The notes under the pieces: model-generated
The model's input: only the letters and a program-made list of their open reading frames with translations
Told to the model about the DNA's origin: nothing
Database searches by the model: none
Translations under genes and position numbers: made by a program
Shown: positions 59,013 through 64,000 of the stretch, one piece after another
Layout of the letters: each line of letters opens with the position of its first letter
How positions within the stretch are numbered: the first letter of the stretch is position 1
NCBI GenBank assembly: GCA_017537175.1
Contig: JAFYLH010000021.1
Location: forward strand, 1 to 64,000
Length of the DNA stretch: 64,000 nt
Direction of reading: 5' to 3'
DNA from: Clostridia bacterium
GTDB taxonomy: Bacteria; Bacillota; Clostridia; Oscillospirales; CAG-272

Positions 59013-59903
59013 CTGATCTATTAATTTATTTTTTATAAGGCTTTTAAAGCTCTCGGGAGCTATCACCTCAACGGTAGGACCAAAGGACAGTACCCTTATT
59101 ACCATCTCGGATGTATCACCTTTGTCAAAGCTCATATGTAACAGATATCTGCCGTCGTCGCTCCTCTCCACCCTTTTTTTAAGATGGGCAAAGTGCATAA
59201 GGCATCGCTCAAGCGTGTTGCGCTCATCCCTTATTTCAAGGGTGACATTTTCCTCCTCGGTTTCGTATTTACCCGATGCTATGACATCATCGCCGTAATA
59301 TACCTTGCATTTCTGTATACGGGCAAGGTTGACTGCCCGCACAAATCCGCAGCCGCTTGTAACAAGGCGGAACTTGTCGTCCTTTGCCGAGTATTCCAGC
59401 CTCTCGGGGATGCATCTTATATACACCCTCTCACCGTAACGGTTGTTGATCTCTATTTTGAGATTATGCCCCTGCCGCATTGCGGTAAGTATTGTGCGGA
59501 AGTGATCGATATATCGTTCATCCTCATAAGGATCGCCGTCATCGTATTTGTCGTATACACAGTAATCCGCTTCGGTGAATAAGGGAATAACATCATCCAA
59601 GCCCTCAAGCTCAACCCTAAAGAGCTTTATTCTCGGGTCAAGGGATATTGCCTTTAACCACTGCCTTTGAATCTCGGTCATTGGCATGGTAGGCTTATGC
59701 CGTATAGGTGTGGTCATATCCTGACGGACAAGCTGCCATTTTTGATTTTTAAGTGAGGGAAGGATGGTGAGTACACTTTCGCCAAAGGCGTTTTCTTCAA
59801 CTATTTTTGCAAGATCCTTATCTGCTGAATTGTTATCTGTCAGCTTGTCAAGTATTCTTGCCACCGCATTATAATAGACGGAGTATATCTCGTTGAATAT
59901 CAT
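58992..59903 (-). CDS. WYL-domain regulator 1
   Basis: 303 residues. No classical N-terminal HTH is obvious; residues 1-90 are helical. From about 130 the WYL-type beta-rich domain is seen (LTAMRQGHNLKIEINNRYGE, VYIRCIPERLEYSAKDDKFRL), followed by a C-terminal extension (WCX-like; MSFDKGDTSEMVIRVLSFGP). WYL domains bind nucleic acids or nucleotides and control defence and RNA-repair loci. The ATG overlaps the end of WYL gene 2 (ATGA), so the two are coupled. It lies just upstream of the RNA array and the TROVE and rtcB genes. Confidence 0.85.
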   Translation of the reverse strand: MIFNEIYSVYYNAVARILDKLTDNNSADKDLAKIVEENAFGESVLTILPSLKNQKWQLVRQDMTTPIRHKPTMPMTEIQRQWLKAISLDPRIKLFRVELEGLDDVIPLFTEADYCVYDKYDDGDPYEDERYIDHFRTILTAMRQGHNLKIEINNRYGERVYIRCIPERLEYSAKDDKFRLVTSGCGFVRAVNLARIQKCKVYYGDDVIASGKYETEEENVTLEIRDERNTLERCLMHFAHLKKRVERSDDGRYLLHMSFDKGDTSEMVIRVLSFGPTVEVIAPESFKSLIKNKLIDQKSCELL

Positions 59904-61150
59904 TCACTCACCTCCCCGATACCGTAGATACGGTACATTTCTTCAATATCGTCCTTAAAGCGCTTTTCAAGCTCCTTGTTTGAAAAATCAAGGTCTGTTA
60001 TCCTGCATATAAAGGTGCGTATCCAGGGAACAAGCTCGCTTGTATCGTATACCTCGGCATGGAATCGGTATGTATTATCATCTATCTTATCGATATGACC
60101 TATGCGCTTTTCCCGTTCAAGGCGGCGGATTATATGCGCTTCATCCTCATCTATATGTACGGTAAACTCAACATACTCTGTGTGATCTCTGCCGTATTTG
60201 TCACGGTTGGCGGTAACACCCCAGATCTTAGATTGCATAGAGTCAAGCTCTGCTCTTAATTCATCAAATCTGGGAGTAGACTCTTTTATTTCGATATCGG
60301 ACAGATAATCAACACGGAAGGATTTTATCCTGTTATATTCGGCATCATATGCCAACAGATGCTGCCTGCCGTTCTGTGTGCTTATAAATATTCTCAGCGG
60401 AATCAACCTAAGCCTTGTGTCGCGGTCAAAGTGACGGCTGTGGTTGGTCACTGTAATGATCGACTTTTTCTGCATGGCACTAAACAGCATAGCCAAAACA
60501 TTACTGTCAATAGCCGATGTAATATAATGATGCTTAAATCCAAAGAAGTCGTTATGCTCCTTTTGTTTATCCAGCAGATAAGAACCTATGACACCAACAG
60601 GCATAGCCTCAGAGAAATAATGCAATACATCATTTATATCGTCAGGCATCTCATGCTCGCTTCGCCTGTAAAGCATTTTTCTGCCGGATTTTTGCGCTTT
60701 AATAATGCCGAGCTCTGTATATTCCTTGAGCTTTTTTCTTAGAGTCGATTCATCAAACAGCATAGGCTCATCAAAACCGGAGAGATATGCATCCGCCCTT
60801 TCCATTATCTCGGAAAGACAAAGGCTGATATCGGGAGAGCAGAGAATGTCAAAAAGAATAAAATGCAGAGTTATATCCTTGTCGGTAAAGCTCTTTGATT
60901 TCAAAGCCTTGTACAGGGGATTGTGTGTAACTATACGGCTGTCAATAGATATAAAAACATTTTTACCCTCAGAGCCGCGGACAAAGCTCATATGCTCACC
61001 CAGCCAGCTTTCCATGCGTCTGCGCTCGTCGTCATAGGAACGGGCGCTTTTGCCGGTATATTCATTTCTGCTCTTGAAGCCGTAAACATAGAACTCACGC
61101 ATATATTCACGGATATTTTCAAAGTTTTTTATAAGCTCGCTGTATGCCAT
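59900..61150 (-). CDS. WYL-domain regulator 2
   Basis: 416 residues from ATG 61150 (SD AAAGGAGA). An N-terminal region of about 190 residues with a winged-helix-like stretch (DESTLRKKLKEYTELGIIKA near 145) precedes a WYL domain (about 205-310: MFSAMQKKSIITVTNHSRHF, LRLIPLRIFISTQNGRQHLL, RIKSFRVDYLSDIEI) and a C-terminal WCX-type extension. Probably a sensor-regulator acting as a pair with WYL 1. A TATAAT (minus strand, about 61176-61181) lies 27 nt upstream. Confidence 0.85.
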   Translation of the reverse strand: MAYSELIKNFENIREYMREFYVYGFKSRNEYTGKSARSYDDERRRMESWLGEHMSFVRGSEGKNVFISIDSRIVTHNPLYKALKSKSFTDKDITLHFILFDILCSPDISLCLSEIMERADAYLSGFDEPMLFDESTLRKKLKEYTELGIIKAQKSGRKMLYRRSEHEMPDDINDVLHYFSEAMPVGVIGSYLLDKQKEHNDFFGFKHHYITSAIDSNVLAMLFSAMQKKSIITVTNHSRHFDRDTRLRLIPLRIFISTQNGRQHLLAYDAEYNRIKSFRVDYLSDIEIKESTPRFDELRAELDSMQSKIWGVTANRDKYGRDHTEYVEFTVHIDEDEAHIIRRLEREKRIGHIDKIDDNTYRFHAEVYDTSELVPWIRTFICRITDLDFSNKELEKRFKDDIEEMYRIYGIGEVSE

Positions 61151-61257
61151 AACCTCTCTCCTTTCGCTGTGATATTATTATAGATCCGTATATGTCCCAA
61201 AAACCGTACTTATTATACAATATAAAGGATTTTTTTGCAATATGCCGTATTAACTTG

Positions 61258-61283
61258 ACTTTATCATTGTAATATGATAAAGT
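61258..61283 (+). promoter_or_regulatory. Promoter and palindromic operator of the NiaR-type gene
   Basis: A perfect inverted repeat ACTTTATCAT (61258-61267), 6-nt spacer, ATGATAAAGT (61274-61283) fills the space between TTGACT (61255-61260) and TAAAGT (61278-61283). An operator covering the promoter of a regulator gene suggests autorepression. Confidence 0.75.
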
Positions 61284-61303
61284 GTTAAAGAGGCGGTGAT
61301 GAA

Positions 61304-61816
61304 ATGAAGGCAGATGAGAGAAGAAAAGCAATTATAGATACTTTGAGAGAAGGTAATACAGCTGTAAACGGTACTGCTATGGCAGAAAAATTCGGTGTTT
61401 CCCGTCAGATAATAGTAAGCGATATTTCTGCTCTTAAGGCAGAGGGCTTTGATATACGGTCCACTCACAGCGGATATGTTTTGCACACCTCCGATGTTAT
61501 AAAAAAGGCCTTTAAGGTACGGCATACAAGGGAGCAGACCGAGGATGAGCTTACCCTTATAGTGTCCTTTGGCGGCAGGGTAGAAAATGTCTATGTATGG
61601 CATAAGGTATACGGACGCATAGAAGCGGGCCTTGGCATCGGCAGTAAAAATGATATCGAACGGTTTATGGAGGGTGTAAGAAGCGGCAAATCCACCGAGC
61701 TTATGAACATAACCGGAGGCTACCACTATCACACCGTATCGGCAGAGAATAAGGCTGTGCTTGATGAAATAGAAAAAGCCCTTAATACTAAGGGTTATAT
61801 AGTATCAGAAATATAA
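61304..61816 (+). CDS. NiaR-type transcriptional repressor (HTH plus 3H domain)
   Basis: 170 residues. N-terminal DeoR/BirA-like HTH (MAEKFGVSRQIIVSDISALK) and a C-terminal 3H domain with the three conserved histidines (VRHTREQTEDEL, VYVWHKVYG, GGYHYHTVSA) that bind a divalent metal and niacin. Family members repress NAD synthesis or niacin uptake when niacin is present. No nad or niaX gene is in the window, so the regulon lies elsewhere, with likely self-control through the palindrome at 61258. Confidence 0.93.
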   Translation: MKADERRKAIIDTLREGNTAVNGTAMAEKFGVSRQIIVSDISALKAEGFDIRSTHSGYVLHTSDVIKKAFKVRHTREQTEDELTLIVSFGGRVENVYVWHKVYGRIEAGLGIGSKNDIERFMEGVRSGKSTELMNITGGYHYHTVSAENKAVLDEIEKALNTKGYIVSEI

Positions 61817-61849
61817 ATAAGGCTTTTCGATGAAACGAAAAGCCTTATT
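61816..61849. terminator. Bidirectional terminator
   Basis: AATAAGGCTTTTCG (61816-61829) pairs with CGAAAAGCCTTATT (61836-61849), loop ATGAAA. It ends the NiaR gene and the convergent kinase gene, whose stop codon lies inside. Confidence 0.9.
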
Positions 61850-62939
61850 TTGGTAACAGAACGGTAAATGTTACGGTATTATCTTCACTTTTGAGGCTTA
61901 TTTCTCCGCCGTGAAGCTCTACTATACGCTTTGCAAGGGCAAGACCTATACCGTTGCCGGTAGAGGAATGGGATTCGTCTCCCTGATAAAATTTATCGAA
62001 TATTCTTGTTTGCTTGCTTTCGGGGATAGTACTGCCCGTGTTTGTTATTTCTACCTTTATATCCTCATCCTCACTCAAAAGGATGCCGATATATCCGTCG
62101 GTATATTTGATGGCATTGTCAAGGAGATTTATCCATACCTCCTGCAAAAGCTCCTTATTGGCGCTGATTGTTTGTTCGCCTAATTTCAGGTCAAAGTCGA
62201 TATTCTTATCCGACCATTTTGGCTCGAGAAGCAGTATTGAATTTCTAAGCTGCTCGGAAAGATTATATTCGCTTATATCGGTAAGTATGGTCTGGTTTTC
62301 TACCTTTGTGAGGTTAAGAACATTGGTGGCCATTGCCGAAAGGCGCAGGGATTCCTTTTCTATGATATCAAGATACTCAAGCCGCTGCTCCTCTGTAAGG
62401 TTACCCTTTTTCAAAAGCTTTGCAAAGCCTGCGATAGAAACGATAGGGGTCTTGAATTCGTGAGAAAAATTATTGATAAAATCCTGCCTGAGCATCTGGG
62501 TGTTTTCCAGCTGCTCTGCCATTAGGTTAAAGCTGTCTACCGCCTGTTCCACCGCAGGGATTGAGGAAAGATTTTTTCCCACCTTCATTCTCGCCTTAAA
62601 GTCTCCTGAGGCAAGACGGTCTATAGCAACTATAAGATTATATAAGGGCTTAATGGGTATTTTTGATGCACCAAAGGAGGCGGCAAGTCCTACTATGATA
62701 CTGACAGCCGCCATCAGCCCGAACAGGGTCACGGGGCTGGTGGTTTCGTTTATTGAAATAATGATACCGGTGTATGCCAGCAGGTTCACAAGACCAAAGG
62801 CGACCAATACCGCTATAAGTATAATACAGAACACAAACAGCATTATCATAAAGCTCAGCCTTATACGGCTCAAGCCCTTGATGCGTTTAAGATCCTTGAT
62901 GCGGCTCAAGGCTCTGATGTGTCTTTTATTTTTCTTCAT
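61845..62939 (-). CDS. Sensor histidine kinase
   Basis: 364 residues. Two membrane helices (about 28-55 and 72-92) enclose only a 15-residue external loop (SINETTSP), so it is unlikely to bind a large outside ligand. HAMP linker, HisKA with NFSHEFKTP (His near 160), and HATPase_c with NLLDNAIKYT, GNGIGLALAKRIVELHGG. A basic N-terminal tail with repeated RIKDLKRIKGLSRIR. It follows its response-regulator gene by 25 nt on the minus strand. Confidence 0.95.
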   Translation of the reverse strand: MKKNKRHIRALSRIKDLKRIKGLSRIRLSFMIMLFVFCIILIAVLVAFGLVNLLAYTGIIISINETTSPVTLFGLMAAVSIIVGLAASFGASKIPIKPLYNLIVAIDRLASGDFKARMKVGKNLSSIPAVEQAVDSFNLMAEQLENTQMLRQDFINNFSHEFKTPIVSIAGFAKLLKKGNLTEEQRLEYLDIIEKESLRLSAMATNVLNLTKVENQTILTDISEYNLSEQLRNSILLLEPKWSDKNIDFDLKLGEQTISANKELLQEVWINLLDNAIKYTDGYIGILLSEDEDIKVEITNTGSTIPESKQTRIFDKFYQGDESHSSTGNGIGLALAKRIVELHGGEISLKSEDNTVTFTVLLPK

Positions 62940-62964
62940 ATTGAATTCTCCGTTTTTCGGGATC

Positions 62965-63639
62965 TCAGATTTTTTTGACAGCCTTGTATCCCAAGCCTCT
63001 TACAGATACTATCTCAAATTCCTGCCAGCCCTCAAAGCGGCGGCGCAGTCTTCCTATATGTACAGTAACCGTTTCCCAGCCTGTTTCGCTTTCCTGTCCC
63101 CATATTTCATCCATAAGCTGAATACGGGTGAATATCTGACCCGGGAAGGACAACAGCTTATAAAGGAGCATAAATTCCTTCTGGGGAAGCTCCTGAACAC
63201 TACCGTGGCCTGATACCGTAAGAGATCTGTAGTCCAGAGTGACCTCGCCTACTGTAAGCTTTTGCTCGTTTGCTATTCTTGCCCGTCTTAAAAGAGCCTT
63301 GATACGCAGTATCATCTCCTCCTCGTCAACAGGCTTTGTCATATAGTCATCGGTTCCCGCCATAAATCCCAGACGCTTTTCCTCGGGCAGCTGCTTTGCG
63401 GATACCATAAGAACGGGTAGATTGCTGTCTGTTGTGCGCAGCGTTTTGGTAAACTCATATCCGTCCATATAAGGCATCATTATATCAAGCACTACCAGAT
63501 CTATATGCTCTCTGTCGATTATCTCAAGAGCTTCAATTCCGTTTTCTGCGGTGAAAACAGTATAGTTTTCTGCCTCAAGCACAGCACGGAACAGCATTCT
63601 TGTGTGCTTGTCATCATCTACAACAAGTATGTGAAACAT
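62965..63639 (-). CDS. OmpR-family response regulator
   Basis: 224 residues. Receiver domain with VVDDDKHTR, phosphoacceptor Asp in VVLDIMMPYMDG near 52, and TKPVDEEEM (Lys near 100). Winged-helix DNA-binding domain from about 125 (LPQKEFMLLYKLLSFPGQ, DEIWG, VTVHIGRLRRRFE, IVSVRGLGYKAV). SD GAGGTGAT. First gene of a two-gene operon with the kinase. Targets unknown; the palindromic site at 63814-63844 next to the divergent promoter is a candidate. Confidence 0.96.
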   Translation of the reverse strand: MFHILVVDDDKHTRMLFRAVLEAENYTVFTAENGIEALEIIDREHIDLVVLDIMMPYMDGYEFTKTLRTTDSNLPVLMVSAKQLPEEKRLGFMAGTDDYMTKPVDEEEMILRIKALLRRARIANEQKLTVGEVTLDYRSLTVSGHGSVQELPQKEFMLLYKLLSFPGQIFTRIQLMDEIWGQESETGWETVTVHIGRLRRRFEGWQEFEIVSVRGLGYKAVKKI

Positions 63640-63656
63640 TTTATCACCTCTAATAT

Positions 63657-63685
63657 ATTTTATTATGATATTATGTTAATGTCAA
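63657..63685 (-). promoter_or_regulatory. SigA promoter of the two-component operon
   Basis: On the minus strand, TTGACA (63685-63680), 17-nt spacer, TAAAAT (63662-63657). Confidence 0.8.
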
Positions 63686-63787
63686 GTTTATATTTTGCGT
63701 TATCAAATTTTTTATCGGATGCATTGTTGCGCTCTTGTTGAAGATTTCTAAATAATTAAGAGTAAACCACGGTTTTGTTAATAAATA

Positions 63788-63816
63788 TTGACAAATCTGT
63801 ATATGCCTGTTATAAT
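63788..63816 (+). promoter_or_regulatory. Consensus extended -10 promoter
   Basis: TTGACA (63788-63793), 17-nt spacer, TATAAT (63811-63816) with TG at 63808-63809. It serves the last, truncated gene. Confidence 0.88.
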
Positions 63817-63844
63817 ATTAACACAAATCTTGTTAATATTAACA
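63814..63844 (+). promoter_or_regulatory. Nested palindromes overlapping the start site
   Basis: AATATTAACA (63814-63823) and its complement TGTTAATATT (63831-63840) form an inverted repeat with 7-nt spacer. TGTTAATATTAACA (63831-63844) is itself a perfect 14-bp palindrome. They cover the -10 and the predicted start, so a repressor site is likely. Confidence 0.7.
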
Positions 63845-63867
63845 TAGATTTAAACTTGGAGGTAGTT

Positions 63868-64000
63868 ATGTTTGAATTCTTAAAGATCAATGCCGATCTG
63901 GGTGTAATCTTTATGTGTGCCGTGGGTGTTATTCTTTCGGTGCTTTTGGTAATAGGAATCAAAAGGGTAAAGATATTTGATCCGAGGATGAACGAGATAT
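63868..64000 (+). CDS. Membrane protein, N-terminal fragment
   Basis: ATG 63868 with GGAGG upstream opens a frame of 44 codons to the window edge: MFEFLKINADLGVIFMCAVG, a membrane helix (VILSVLLVIGI), then KRVKIFDPRMNEI. The strong promoter and operator show it is a regulated gene. Too short for family assignment. Confidence 0.75.
   Translation, partial: MFEFLKINADLGVIFMCAVGVILSVLLVIGIKRVKIFDPRMNEI

Overview
The window looks like a chromosome segment of an anaerobic, spore-former-lineage Bacillota of class Clostridia, probably a gut member of the Oscillospirales or a relative. The evidence is the canonical S10-spc-alpha ribosomal operon with zinc-type S14, S4, L24 and L36, a SpoVG gene, an SLH-anchored surface protein, Shine-Dalgarno sites close to AGGAGG, and near-consensus SigA promoters with 17-nt spacers, many of them with an extended -10. 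No rRNA, tRNA, CRISPR or prophage genes were seen. Only the first 58 bases look mobile: the start of an IS3-type transposase on the minus strand.

Layout. 1-342 holds an IS end, heptamer repeats and a consensus promoter. 342-8399 is a 2685-residue secreted SLH protein with two metallophosphoesterase domains. 8433-14243 (minus) carries a glycoside hydrolase, dUTPase, a NERD protein, and an acyl carrier protein with an AMP-forming acyl ligase. 15102-23172 (minus) holds cell-envelope and housekeeping genes: MltG, a CPBP protease, 5-formyl-THF cyclo-ligase, a DJ-1 protein, FtsK/SpoIIIE, UppP and a cyclase-family hydrolase. 23287-31791 mixes a ThyX-like protein, spoVG, murC, pfkA, DUF1385/YqhQ, prmC, ddl, murI, DUF523 and a zinc-ribbon AbrB regulator. 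31986-48138 is the ribosomal supercluster rpsJ to rplQ, with secY, adk, map, infA and rpoA inside it. It has three unusual structured non-coding stretches: the 5' leader, rpsJ-rplC and rpsN-rpsH. 48311-53146 is a cluster of four paralogous secreted CBM9-like proteins sharing an AAQTFD C-terminal anchor. 53186-55501 holds a small unknown gene, a nitroreductase and a MATE transporter. 55514-61150 (minus) is an RNA-repair-like module. 61304-63639 holds a NiaR-type regulator and a two-component system, and the window ends in a truncated membrane-protein gene.

The most interesting region is 55514-61150. On the minus strand, two overlapping WYL-domain genes are followed by about 690 nt without a gene, then a TROVE/vWA (Ro60-like, DUF2828-type) gene and an RtcB RNA-ligase-family gene. 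The gene-free stretch is a tandem array of six small RNA-like units. Each begins with a 17-nt box, AAAGRYVCNN followed by invariant ACAGCAA. Each ends in CTTGW, and the two ends pair through a 7-9 bp stem whose variable positions change together from unit to unit (one unit has a single C/A mismatch). The compensatory changes, constant spacing and position beside a Ro60-like protein and an RNA ligase suggest a family of Y-RNA-like or substrate RNAs. This is inference from structure and context.

A second genome-scale signal is a family of heptanucleotide tandem repeats (units such as AATGCAA, CATTCTG, GAATTGA) usually lying next to a strong hairpin in intergenic gaps. In at least two places they appear to supply the ribosome-binding site of the next gene.
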